Assembly: GCA_945273735.1 (NCBI GenBank)
Contig: CALYPJ010000010.1
Span: 1-44,926, forward strand
DNA length: 44,926 nucleotides
Direction: 5' to 3'
DNA from: an uncultured Lactobacillaceae bacterium
Lineage (GTDB): Bacteria; Bacillota; Bacilli; Lactobacillales; Lactobacillaceae
In this document: piece after piece, positions 7,756-16,242 of the stretch
How positions within the stretch are numbered: the first letter of the stretch is position 1
How the letters are laid out: each line of letters starts with the position of its first letter
Notes under the pieces: generated by a model
What the model saw: the letters and a program-made list of their open reading frames with translations, nothing else
What the model was told of the DNA's origin: nothing
The model's database searches: none
Position numbers and translations under genes: made by a program

Positions 7756-7780
7756 TACTAACTCCTACTATAATTAATTG

Positions 7781-7800
7781 AACTTATACCAGTATAAGTT
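7781..7800. promoter_or_regulatory. Perfect palindrome over the -10 box (candidate operator)
   Basis: AACTTATACCAGTATAAGTT has 9-base arms that match perfectly around a 2-base centre. It overlaps the -10 hexamer of the transporter promoter, a position where a bound repressor would block initiation. No regulator is identified. Confidence 0.55.
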
Positions 7801-7819
7801 ATATACCAATAAAATGCAA
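7791..7819 (-). promoter_or_regulatory. Promoter of the TrpXYZ-like operon
   Basis: On the minus strand, -35 TTGCAT (7819-7814), a 17-base spacer, and -10 TATACT (7796-7791). Transcription should begin near 7784, giving a leader of about 225 bases before the first structural gene. Confidence 0.75.
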
Positions 7820-7842
7820 TAATTTTGTAAATTAAATTAAAA

Positions 7843-8259
7843 CTAATGCTGCTTTTTAATGTTGCCATCCCATTTAGAAAACCCGCCTTTAAGCCAGAAA
7901 ACTTTTTGATATCCTTGCTTTTTCAATTTACCAGCTATTCTAATAGGAACATGATCAGTCCTTTCGTATAACAATACTGGAAGATCTTTTCGAATTGAAC
8001 TTTTATATTGCTTAAACATAGGATAAGGAATATTTCGTGCCCCCATTATATGGGAAGCCTTAAAATCATCTTTAGACCGTAAATCTATGATCTGACTTGT
8101 ATGTACTTTTTTTTCAAACTCTTCCGGTTTTAAACTACCTTTAATTATTAATCCTCGAATAAAATAATAAAGCCAATTACAAAAGATTGCTAATAAAATA
8201 ACAATCATTACAATATCTAAAACCCATAACCATGTTGGTGTAGTTGCTGCTATAGCCAT
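7843..8259 (-). CDS. Membrane-anchored rhodanese-like protein, no catalytic Cys
   Basis: A 138-residue protein. Residues 8-35 form a transmembrane anchor, and the rest is a rhodanese fold (IIDLRSKDDFKASHIMGARN, then GYQKVFWLKGGFSKWDG). The active-site loop reads VLLYERTDHVPIR, where an active sulfurtransferase would have Cys after the Tyr, so sulfur transfer by the usual route is unlikely. It is the last gene of the rhomboid-yqgQ-glcK operon; the start codon overlaps the glcK stop (TAATG) behind GAGGT. It resembles YqhL-type proteins of Firmicutes. No terminator separates it from the next promoter. Confidence 0.82.
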   Translation of the reverse strand: MAIAATTPTWLWVLDIVMIVILLAIFCNWLYYFIRGLIIKGSLKPEEFEKKVHTSQIIDLRSKDDFKASHIMGARNIPYPMFKQYKSSIRKDLPVLLYERTDHVPIRIAGKLKKQGYQKVFWLKGGFSKWDGNIKKQH

Positions 8260-9236
8260 TAAATATTACCTCTTTTTTTTTGCAAACCTATTTTAGCAAG
8301 ATACGCTGCACCTAATATGCCTGCACTATTTCCCAATTTTGCTAATTTTAAAGAAGTTGTCTCACGTACATTCGGGAAAACAAAATTTGGAAAATATTTA
8401 TTAATATGATCAATTAAAAAAGTTCCACTTTGAGAAATACCGCCACCAATAATAATATATTTAGGATTTAACATGTCGGCTATCTGACTTAAACCTAAAG
8501 CTAAATAATAAGTAATTTGATCAACAACTTTTAAAGCTGAAGAATCATTTGCTTTCGCTAAATCAAAAACAACTTTAGCATCTATAGCTTCTTTTTGAGC
8601 AGCTTTTGCTAATTTTCCATTATGATCTTTGTGAGATATCTCATCAGCAATGCGGGCAATTCCCGAAGCAGATGCAATCGTTTCTAAACATCCCCGGTTA
8701 CCACAGGTACAAAGGTATCCATTAGGTTCAACAATTAGATGACCAATTTCACCACCAGAACCAGCTATCCCATGAATTAAATGTCCATTAGCAATGATTC
8801 CTCCACCAATTCCTGTACCCAAAGTAACAAAAACTACATCATTACTTTTTTCACCAGCTCCCATCCAACGTTCACCTAATGCTGCAACATTAGCATCATT
8901 ATCCACAAAAAAGGGTATTTTAAATGCTGATTCAATTCTTTCCTTTAAAGGCTGTTCAGTAGTCCAATTCAAGTTAAAAGCTCCACTTACTGTCCCTTTA
9001 ATAGAATTTATTGAACCAGGGCTCCCCATTCCAATCGCTTTAATTGAATCTCTATTTTTATTTTTTAATAAATGCTTTTCAATTGAGTTTATTATATCTG
9101 GAAGAATTTGTTCTCCTAAATTATCACTATTAGTTTTAATATGCCATTTTTCTTTGACCAACCCATCATTATTAATAAGTCCAAACTTAATAGTCGTTCC
9201 TCCCAAATCAATACCTATATAAAAATCATCCATCAT
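8259..9236 (-). CDS. glcK: Glucokinase, ROK family
   Basis: A 325-residue enzyme phosphorylating glucose to glucose 6-phosphate with ATP in the cytoplasm. Visible are the phosphate-binding motif IDLGGTT (9-15), the catalytic Asp in FVDNDAN (D114), GTGIGGGI (140-147), and the ROK zinc centre made of H166 and C176, C178, C183 (GYLCTCGNRGCLE). The length is normal. It starts at ATG 9236 inside the end of yqgQ, and this order (rhomboid, yqgQ, glcK) is conserved in Bacillus. A second ATG follows immediately and could also be used. Confidence 0.94.
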   Translation of the reverse strand: MMDDFYIGIDLGGTTIKFGLINNDGLVKEKWHIKTNSDNLGEQILPDIINSIEKHLLKNKNRDSIKAIGMGSPGSINSIKGTVSGAFNLNWTTEQPLKERIESAFKIPFFVDNDANVAALGERWMGAGEKSNDVVFVTLGTGIGGGIIANGHLIHGIAGSGGEIGHLIVEPNGYLCTCGNRGCLETIASASGIARIADEISHKDHNGKLAKAAQKEAIDAKVVFDLAKANDSSALKVVDQITYYLALGLSQIADMLNPKYIIIGGGISQSGTFLIDHINKYFPNFVFPNVRETTSLKLAKLGNSAGILGAAYLAKIGLQKKRGNI

Positions 9237-9462
9237 TTTTCTCTTTTCTTATTTCTTCTTCAATTATTGTTAAGGATTTTAAATAAACTTTTTTTTCAAT
9301 TAATTTTGCTTTAAATAGACGATTTAATTCTACTTCCGCAAGTTCTAAATCGTCTAAACGACAGCCAAGATGAATATAAACGTTAAACGTTTTTAAAATA
9401 TCTAAGACTTGATAAAAATATTTAATTTTGGTTTCATCAAACAATTGATCGACCCATACCAT
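9226..9462 (-). CDS. yqgQ: YqgQ-family (DUF910) small protein
   Basis: A 78-residue protein with the family core FYQVLDILKTFNVYIHLGCR, then LDDLELAEVELNRLF, a small helical bundle of unknown function. It lies between the rhomboid gene and glcK, as in Bacillus. The start is uncertain: ATG 9462 overlaps the rhomboid gene by 26 bases and has no ribosome-binding site, while TTG at 9444 would give an N-terminus closer to the usual family length. Confidence 0.85.
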   Translation of the reverse strand: MVWVDQLFDETKIKYFYQVLDILKTFNVYIHLGCRLDDLELAEVELNRLFKAKLIEKKVYLKSLTIIEEEIRKEKNDG

Positions 9463-10129
9463 AGAAATATAAAACTAATGTGCTAAAAAGAAAAACTAAG
9501 GCTGCTAAAATTCTTTGCCACGTTCGATAATTTTCTGCCTTTGAGGAGCCAAATGATATTGATAAAAGACAGCCACCAAAAAAACCTCCTAGGTGAGCAA
9601 GAATTCCAATTGAACCTCCATTAACATTATCTAACAAATCAAAAATAAAATTAAAAGCAGCTAAAGCAAACATTTGACCAGACAAATAACGATATTGAAA
9701 TTGATTAACTAAGGATCGCCGCATTAAAACAAAAACTCCAAAAATTGCAAAAATTGAAGAACTAGCACCTGCAGAAATAGTATTATTACTCTGAAAAGCG
9801 AAACTAAGTAAATTACCATATATTCCACCAAGAAGATATATTCCCAGAAATCTCCAGCTACCTAAAAAAGGCTCAATATAAAAGCCAAAAACAAACAAAG
9901 TAAACATATTAAATAAAATATGCCCAAATCCAATATGCAAAAAAATAGGAGTTATTAGACGCCACCAATCACCTAATTGAACATCATATCTAGTTAAGGC
10001 TCCCATTCGGTAAAGAACAGCCGTTTGAGTACTACCACCTAAACCTAATTCTACCAAGTAAAATAAAACTGTAACTAAGATCAAAGTAAACGTTACTGGA
10101 TATTGCTTCAAATAATACTTAAATTGCAC
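9437..10129 (-). CDS. gluP: Rhomboid-family intramembrane serine protease, GluP-like
   Basis: A 230-residue protein with about six or seven membrane helices. The catalytic serine is S123 in SAGASSSIF and the partner histidine H179 in ILAHLGGFFGG; the HIGFGHILFNM box (about 65-75) carries the conserved His and Asn. It cleaves substrates within or near the membrane. Bacillus GluP is longer with a C-terminal TPR region that is absent here. GTG start with AAGGAG nine bases upstream. First gene of the operon with yqgQ, glcK and the rhodanese gene. Confidence 0.9.
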   Translation of the reverse strand: MQFKYYLKQYPVTFTLILVTVLFYLVELGLGGSTQTAVLYRMGALTRYDVQLGDWWRLITPIFLHIGFGHILFNMFTLFVFGFYIEPFLGSWRFLGIYLLGGIYGNLLSFAFQSNNTISAGASSSIFAIFGVFVLMRRSLVNQFQYRYLSGQMFALAAFNFIFDLLDNVNGGSIGILAHLGGFFGGCLLSISFGSSKAENYRTWQRILAALVFLFSTLVLYFYGMGRSIV

Positions 10130-10170
10130 TATGCGACTCCTTAGTTAGTCAACTGAATAAATTAGTTTTA

Positions 10171-10199
10171 ATTTTAACATCTTTTAAAAACAGGTCCAA
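10171..10199 (-). promoter_or_regulatory. Promoter of the rhomboid-yqgQ-glcK operon
   Basis: On the minus strand, -35 TTGGAC (10199-10194), a 17-base spacer, and -10 TAAAAT (10176-10171). It lies in the gap below polC. Confidence 0.65.
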
Positions 10200-10220
10200 T
10201 CCATTAATAAAATTAATAAA

Positions 10221-13200
10221 CTAAAATAAAGATATTTGATCGTCTTCTGGTAAATCTCCTAGAGCATTTTTTTCATCTAAAAAGTCAAGAATTGTACGAG
10301 ATATTTTTCCTCGCTGCATCAAATCTTTTTTTGATGTAAAACGATGTTCATTGCGTGCTAAAACTAATTGCTTAGCAACATTAGCACCTAATCCAGGAAT
10401 TGCTACAAAAGGTGCCAATAAAGTATGCTCATCAATAATTGTAAAATTAAATGCATCAGAGTGATATAAATCAACCATTTTATATTTAATTCCACGACAT
10501 AAACTTTCATAAGCAACTTCTAATGCCATTCTGGTACTTTTATCGCTCATTGTTGCTTCATTATTTTTTATTTTTTCTCCTAATTTATCCATCTCTTTCT
10601 TTACTGATTCCTTACCACTTGTCATTGCAGTAATATCATAATCACTTTTACGAATACTAAAAAAAACATCATAGTACATGACGGGAAAATATACCTTAAA
10701 ATAAGCAATTCTTAAAGCCATTAAAACGTAAGCTGCAGCATGTGCTTTAGGAAACATGTATTTAATTTTTTGACAAGAATCAATATACCAGTTAGGAATA
10801 TTTTTATTTTTTTTAAGCACTTTTTCATCATCGGGTTTAATTCCCTTACCTTTACGCACATCTTCCATTACACGAAAAGCCATGCTAGAATCAACGCCCC
10901 AATGAATCAAATCCAACATAATGTTATCTCGACAACCAATAACTTTATCCAAAGTCACGGTCTTTTTTTGAATTAATTCTTCTGCATTACCTCGCCAAAC
11001 ATCAGTACCATGTGAAAGACCAGAAATTTGTAATAACTCAGAAAATTTTTTAGGATGGGTTTCCTCTAGCATTCCTTCAACAAAATTAGTTCCAAATTCA
11101 GGAATTCCTAAAGTTCCAGTTTTTACACCAATTTCTTCAGCTGTTACTCCAAGTGCTTTAGGTGAAGCAAATAAGGAAAGAACTTGAGGATCATCAGTTG
11201 GAATTGTGACTGGATCAATTCCTGAAAGATCTTGCAACATTCGAATTACGGTTGGATCATCATGCCCTAAACAGTCTACTTTTAAAATATTGTCATGAAT
11301 TGAACTAAATTCAAAATGAGTAGTTTTCCAACTAGCGTCCATTTTATCTGCTGGGTATTGAATTGGAGTAAAATCATAAATATCCATATCACGAGGGACA
11401 ATAATTATTCCTGCAGGATGTTGCCCAGTTGTTCGTTTAACTCCTGTAATTCCAGAGGCGTAACGATCAACTTCAGTTCTTTTGAACTCAACGTTACGTT
11501 CACGTTCAAAAGCTTTAACAAAACCATAAGCTGTTTTTTCAGCAACAGTACCAATAGTTCCCGCTCGATAAGCATGATCCTCTCCAAATAAAACTTTAAT
11601 ATAATTATGAGCTATTGGTTGATAATCACCTGAAAAATTTAAATCAATATCGGGAACTTTTTCTCCATTAAATCCCAAAAATGTTGCAAAAGGGATATCT
11701 TGTCCATCCTTAATTAAATTAGCACCACATTTTGGACATTTCGCATCTTTTAAATCAAAACCAGAAGCATATTCACCGTGTAAAAAAAACTGGGAATATT
11801 TGCATTTTGGACACAAATAGTGAGGAGGTAGTGGATTAACTTCAGTAATGCCCAACATTGTTGCAGCAAAACTAGAACCAACTGATCCCCTTGATCCAAC
11901 TAAGTAACCATCTTTATTACTTTTCTTTACCAATTCGCGAGCAATATAATAAATAACCGCAAATCCGTTACCAATTACACTATCAAGTTCTGTTTTTAAA
12001 CGATCTGAAACAATTTGAGGCGGATTTTTACCATATAAACGATACATTTCTTCATTAGCTTCTTTTCTCAGCTTTTGATCTACGCCTTCAATTGTTGGAG
12101 TATAAAGTTTATTTTTGAGTGGAATTACTTCACTAACTTCATCAAAAATTTGATTACTTGCATTAATTACAACTTGTTTTGCAGTTTTATCATCTAAAAA
12201 ACTAAATTCATCTAGCATTTCCTGAGTAGTTCGTAAAGGGACTTCTGCCAAATGATAGCTTTTCTTTGCGCTCATTGACTGAGATCCTAATAAAATTTCA
12301 CGAAATTTAAATTCTTCTGGATCTACATAATGAACGTCACCAGTTGCTACTACAGGAATATTTAAATCATCACCAATTTTGATAATTTTTTTAATTACCA
12401 TTTTTAATTGAGCCGTAGTTAATGTGTGTTGACGAATAAGATCTGCATAATTACCTAAAGGTTGAATTTCCAAATAATCATAAAACTTAGCAACCTTTAG
12501 TGTATTTTCATAATCTTTTAAAGCTGCCGAATCAAAAACTTCACCTTGTTCGCAAGCACTACCCACAAGAATCCCTTGACGATATCTTTCTAAAAGAGAT
12601 CGTGGAACTCGAGGTACCCGATAATAAAATTGCGTATGAGATGCTGAAACAATTTTAAATAGATTTTTCAAACCTTTTTGATTTTTGGCTAACAAAACTG
12701 CATGACTAGGACGAACTTGCCGAAAAGAAGTTTTTAAATCTGCTTTTTTATCTAAGTCACTTAATTTATCCAATTGATAAAGTTTTTGAAATTCTTTAAG
12801 CATTCTAAAAAAAATATCTGATGTACCTTTAGCATCATCAATTGCGCGGTGGTGATGAACTAAAGTAGCACCTGTTCGTTTAACTAAAGTTTCTAAACGC
12901 ATATTTGATAATTCAGGATATAAAAATCTACCTAAACCCATAGTATCAATTACTGGCCGCGATACTTTAGTTAAATCAAGTCTTTCAAAATTTTTATTAA
13001 TAAAATCCCAATCAAACCTTACGTTATGACCAACTAATACTGATTCTGAAATAAATTCGTGAAATTTTGTCAAAACTTCTTCATTGGATTTAGCATTTTT
13101 CAAATCTTGATCTGTAATACTAGTTAATTCTGTAGTAAATTCACTCAAAGGATGATTGATATTGACAAATTCTTGAAATTCTCCAACTTTTTTTCCACCT

Positions 13201-14504
13201 ACAAATTTAACAGCACCAATTTCAATAATTTCACTATATTCAACAGAAAGACCTGTTGTTTCAATATCAAAAACAACAAAACTTAGGCTTGCTAAATTTT
13301 CGGAAGTAGCTTGATAAATTATAGGAGTGTAATCATCAACTAGGTTGACTTCAACACCATAAATTAATTTAACATTAGTATTTTCAGCTGCATGAAATGC
13401 AGCCGGATATGCTTGTAAATCTGCGTGATCAGTAATAGCAAAACCTTTTTGACCAAAATCTGCCACTCGCGAAACAAATTTATCAACTGGAGAAATCCCA
13501 TCCATAAGGCTCATATTAGTGTGAACATGTAGCTCAACCCTTTTAGTTCCTGGGTAATCATCAGCACGAATTATAGGAGAATCAATTAAATTGATTCCAT
13601 ACAAATTCATTGTTAATTCATCTGTAAACTGGTCATTTTGAATTTTTCCTTTAGCTTTGATCCATTTTCCAACTTTAAAATCAGTATATTTATCTAATTC
13701 ATTCTCAGCTACAAATTTTTTTAAAAGCAAAGAATCTGTACCATCATAAATCTCATAGGTTAAAATATAATTTTTATTTTTTATAGATCTTTGATTAGCT
13801 TTAAATATTTGGCCTTGTATAATAGCTGTAGAATTAGCTGTAATTTCAGCTATTGAAATTACTTTACCTTTTATATGCTGATCTTTATTTTTGGGTGCTG
13901 GATTTGAATAAGATTTAGGTTCGGTAGCTAACTGTTCTTGTAAAGATTGAAAAGCTAAAGCATTTTCATGTTTTTTTTGTAAAACAAATTTTTGGTGTTT
14001 TTGTACAACAGATTGCTGATCAATTAGAAAATTTATTTTAAATGGTGCAAAACCTAACTGTTGATAAATATTTTGAATTTCTTGCTCAACTTGGGAATTC
14101 ATCATTTTATAAATAAATTTTTGATTAAAAGATATATTCAAATTTCCTGAAAGAAAAGTTACATTTTGGTTAATCAAAATATTACTATAATGACTTAACT
14201 TACTAACTACTAAGGGATAATAAGATTCATAAACTTGTGCATCAACGGAATTATTTTCATATTTCAGCTGCAAATTAATTTCATTACTACCACTTAATTT
14301 TATTAAAGCATTATTCAGTAATTTATAATTTGAAACACTCAAAAAATCTTGACCTATAACAAAAAAATCCCAAATATGGGAAATTCGATGAATTGTCAAA
14401 CGTTCAAGCCATAACTCTGTTAAATTAAGGTCATCAGGAAAAATAAAGTCACTATTAAATTTTAAAAAAATCTGATTAAGGCTGATTCTTTGATGCTTAT
14501 CCAA
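10221..14504 (-). CDS. polC: DNA polymerase III alpha subunit, PolC type
   Basis: A 1427-residue replicative polymerase of the Gram-positive type. In order: an N-terminal domain, an OB-fold region (about 210-310), the first part of a PHP domain (ELHVHTNMSLMDGIS, about 323), an inserted DEDDh 3'-5' exonuclease (VVFDIETTGLS, about 408), the rest of PHP, then the C-family polymerase domain with PDIDLNFSGDYQ and a zinc motif (CPKCKYSQFF...CPKCGAN). The helix-hairpin-helix region AIPGLGANVAKQLV is near the end. TTG start. It lies 14 bases below proS in the rpsB-to-polC block. Length is typical. Confidence 0.97.
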   Translation of the reverse strand: MDKHQRISLNQIFLKFNSDFIFPDDLNLTELWLERLTIHRISHIWDFFVIGQDFLSVSNYKLLNNALIKLSGSNEINLQLKYENNSVDAQVYESYYPLVVSKLSHYSNILINQNVTFLSGNLNISFNQKFIYKMMNSQVEQEIQNIYQQLGFAPFKINFLIDQQSVVQKHQKFVLQKKHENALAFQSLQEQLATEPKSYSNPAPKNKDQHIKGKVISIAEITANSTAIIQGQIFKANQRSIKNKNYILTYEIYDGTDSLLLKKFVAENELDKYTDFKVGKWIKAKGKIQNDQFTDELTMNLYGINLIDSPIIRADDYPGTKRVELHVHTNMSLMDGISPVDKFVSRVADFGQKGFAITDHADLQAYPAAFHAAENTNVKLIYGVEVNLVDDYTPIIYQATSENLASLSFVVFDIETTGLSVEYSEIIEIGAVKFVGGKKVGEFQEFVNINHPLSEFTTELTSITDQDLKNAKSNEEVLTKFHEFISESVLVGHNVRFDWDFINKNFERLDLTKVSRPVIDTMGLGRFLYPELSNMRLETLVKRTGATLVHHHRAIDDAKGTSDIFFRMLKEFQKLYQLDKLSDLDKKADLKTSFRQVRPSHAVLLAKNQKGLKNLFKIVSASHTQFYYRVPRVPRSLLERYRQGILVGSACEQGEVFDSAALKDYENTLKVAKFYDYLEIQPLGNYADLIRQHTLTTAQLKMVIKKIIKIGDDLNIPVVATGDVHYVDPEEFKFREILLGSQSMSAKKSYHLAEVPLRTTQEMLDEFSFLDDKTAKQVVINASNQIFDEVSEVIPLKNKLYTPTIEGVDQKLRKEANEEMYRLYGKNPPQIVSDRLKTELDSVIGNGFAVIYYIARELVKKSNKDGYLVGSRGSVGSSFAATMLGITEVNPLPPHYLCPKCKYSQFFLHGEYASGFDLKDAKCPKCGANLIKDGQDIPFATFLGFNGEKVPDIDLNFSGDYQPIAHNYIKVLFGEDHAYRAGTIGTVAEKTAYGFVKAFERERNVEFKRTEVDRYASGITGVKRTTGQHPAGIIIVPRDMDIYDFTPIQYPADKMDASWKTTHFEFSSIHDNILKVDCLGHDDPTVIRMLQDLSGIDPVTIPTDDPQVLSLFASPKALGVTAEEIGVKTGTLGIPEFGTNFVEGMLEETHPKKFSELLQISGLSHGTDVWRGNAEELIQKKTVTLDKVIGCRDNIMLDLIHWGVDSSMAFRVMEDVRKGKGIKPDDEKVLKKNKNIPNWYIDSCQKIKYMFPKAHAAAYVLMALRIAYFKVYFPVMYYDVFFSIRKSDYDITAMTSGKESVKKEMDKLGEKIKNNEATMSDKSTRMALEVAYESLCRGIKYKMVDLYHSDAFNFTIIDEHTLLAPFVAIPGLGANVAKQLVLARNEHRFTSKKDLMQRGKISRTILDFLDEKNALGDLPEDDQISLF

Positions 14505-14518
14505 AATTATTTACCCTA

Positions 14519-16225
14519 TTATTTAAAAAATTCTTGAACAAAATTAACTACCTCGTCAACTGATATCTCTTTCGTAACTCCATTTTTTCTTTGCTTAATT
14601 TCCACAATTCCAGTTTCCGCTTTTTTACCAATGACAATTCTTAATGGGAAGCCAAAAAGATCAGATTCAGCAAACTTGACTCCAACTCTGGCCTTACGAT
14701 CATCTAAAAGAACAGAAAAACCACTATTTTCTAATTTTTTTTCTAAACCTTCAGCAATTTCTACTATTTTCTCATTTTTATTACTGATCTCAATAATATG
14801 AATGTCAAATGGAGTAACTGACTTAGGCCAAATAATACCTTTATCATCATAATTTTGCTCTACTATTGCTGAAAGTAAGCGACTAACTCCAATACCATAA
14901 CTTCCCATAATGATAGGCTTTTTCTGACCATTTTTATCTAAAAAATAAGCATTCAATTTTTCAGAATAAAATGTACCTAATTTAAAAATATGGCCAATTT
15001 CAATACTTTGAGTAAGTTTATATGGTTCTTTACTATATGGTTCTAAGTCACCAGCATTAATCTTAATTAAATCAAAAATTAAATCAGCATTAAAATCCCG
15101 ACCATAATTAACATTTTGATAATGATATCCATCTTGATTAGCACCAACATAAAAATTAGTTAACTGTTTAATTGAGGGATCCATCACAATTTTAATTGGA
15201 ATTTTTAAATCAATTGGTCCGATACTTCCCTTAGGTGTACCAATACTTTCTAAGACTTCTTTTTCAGAAGCTAAACGCAAATTCTTTACTTTTAAGCCGT
15301 GACTCAATTTGGCTTCACTAATTTCATGATCACCAGGAACTAAAACTAAAACTAATTCTTGATCTGCTAAATAGAGTATACTTTTAACAACCTTATACTC
15401 TGAAGTTTTGAAAAAATCTGCAACTTCTTTAACTGTCTTTTTATTAGGAGTAGCTACTTTAGTTAATTTCTGTTCTTTTAAATTCTGAGAGTTTAAAGAA
15501 AACACTGGAATTCCAACAGCAACTTCAGTATTTGCTCCATGATTATAGTTTTCAGTAAAGGCAATTTTATCTTCACCAATCGAAGCAATAGCTTGAAATT
15601 CAGTTGATTCTTTACCACCCATCGAGCCATTATCCGCCGTAACAGCACAATAATTAAGACCTATACGATCAAAAATTCGATGAAATGCCTCATCAAATTG
15701 ATCAAAAGAATTATCTAAATCCTCTTGAGTGGCTCCAAAAGAATAACCATCTAACATAATAAATTCTTTATTACGTAACAACCCAAAACGTGGCCTTAAT
15801 TCATCGCGAAATTTAGTTTGAATTTGATAAAGTGTTTTAGGAAAATCTTTATAAGATATCCATTCTCCTTGAACTAAATCAGTAAATGTTTCTTCGTGAG
15901 TAGGTCCTAAAATTAAGTTACGCTTACCTCGATCTTGGAGTTTAAATAATTCAGGACCATAATTTTTATAACGACCTGAACGTTCCCAAAGATTAGCAGG
16001 TAAAATAATTGGCATTAACATCTCAGGACAAGAAATTCGTCTCATTTCTTCTTCCATAATTTGCTCAATTCGATGAAGAGCTTGATAAGCCAATGGTAAA
16101 TAAATAAAAACGCCACCTATTTCTTGACGAATAAAACCACCACGTATCAATAATTGATGACTTATTGCTTCCGCATCATTTGGTACTTCTTTGGTAGTCG
16201 GAATAAAATATAAACTTTGTTTCAT
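14519..16225 (-). CDS. proS: Prolyl-tRNA synthetase
   Basis: A 568-residue class II aminoacyl-tRNA synthetase of bacterial type. Motif 2 region FRDELRPRFGLLRNKEF (about 147), the GPTHEETF segment, an inserted editing (INS) domain at about 230-390 that removes mischarged Ala-tRNA, motif 3 GSYGIGVSRLL (about 437), and a C-terminal anticodon-binding domain. It charges tRNA-Pro with proline. ATG start after AAGGA at a long spacing. It lies between rseP and polC, as is usual in Firmicutes. Confidence 0.97.
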   Translation of the reverse strand: MKQSLYFIPTTKEVPNDAEAISHQLLIRGGFIRQEIGGVFIYLPLAYQALHRIEQIMEEEMRRISCPEMLMPIILPANLWERSGRYKNYGPELFKLQDRGKRNLILGPTHEETFTDLVQGEWISYKDFPKTLYQIQTKFRDELRPRFGLLRNKEFIMLDGYSFGATQEDLDNSFDQFDEAFHRIFDRIGLNYCAVTADNGSMGGKESTEFQAIASIGEDKIAFTENYNHGANTEVAVGIPVFSLNSQNLKEQKLTKVATPNKKTVKEVADFFKTSEYKVVKSILYLADQELVLVLVPGDHEISEAKLSHGLKVKNLRLASEKEVLESIGTPKGSIGPIDLKIPIKIVMDPSIKQLTNFYVGANQDGYHYQNVNYGRDFNADLIFDLIKINAGDLEPYSKEPYKLTQSIEIGHIFKLGTFYSEKLNAYFLDKNGQKKPIIMGSYGIGVSRLLSAIVEQNYDDKGIIWPKSVTPFDIHIIEISNKNEKIVEIAEGLEKKLENSGFSVLLDDRKARVGVKFAESDLFGFPLRIVIGKKAETGIVEIKQRKNGVTKEISVDEVVNFVQEFFK

Positions 16226-16242
16226 TGATTCAAAAATTCCTT

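Larger units (their letters stand above)
7604..7772 (-). promoter_or_regulatory. Attenuator leader with mutually exclusive stems A:B, B:C and C:D
   Basis: Four nine-base segments occur in order on the minus strand: A GCCGGTAGG (7715-7707), B CCTACTGGC (7657-7649), C GTCGGTAGG (7630-7622), D CCTACCGGC (7617-7609). A:B pairs over nine positions with one wobble, B:C over nine with two wobbles, and C:D over nine with one wobble. C:D plus its U-run is the terminator. A overlaps the last codons of the leader peptide, directly downstream of its only Trp codon. This is the classic logic of ribosome-mediated attenuation: a ribosome stalled at UGG covers A, frees B to pair with C, and lets RNA polymerase continue. 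A stable CCGTA/TACGG hairpin (7693-7679) between A and B may act as a pause. No T-box signature was seen. Confidence 0.72.

Noticed and set aside
7558-7842. T-box riboswitch or other known riboswitch upstream of the transporter
   Set aside because: No T-box 3' sequence (GGGTGGnACCGCG) or other familiar riboswitch core was found; the pairing pattern and short frame fit attenuation better.
8794-9222. 142-residue plus-strand frame opposite glcK
   Set aside because: Antisense shadow of a well-conserved glucokinase gene.
11316-11591. Plus-strand and alternate minus-strand frames inside polC
   Set aside because: They are shadows of the polC reading frame, with no ribosome-binding sites or family similarity.
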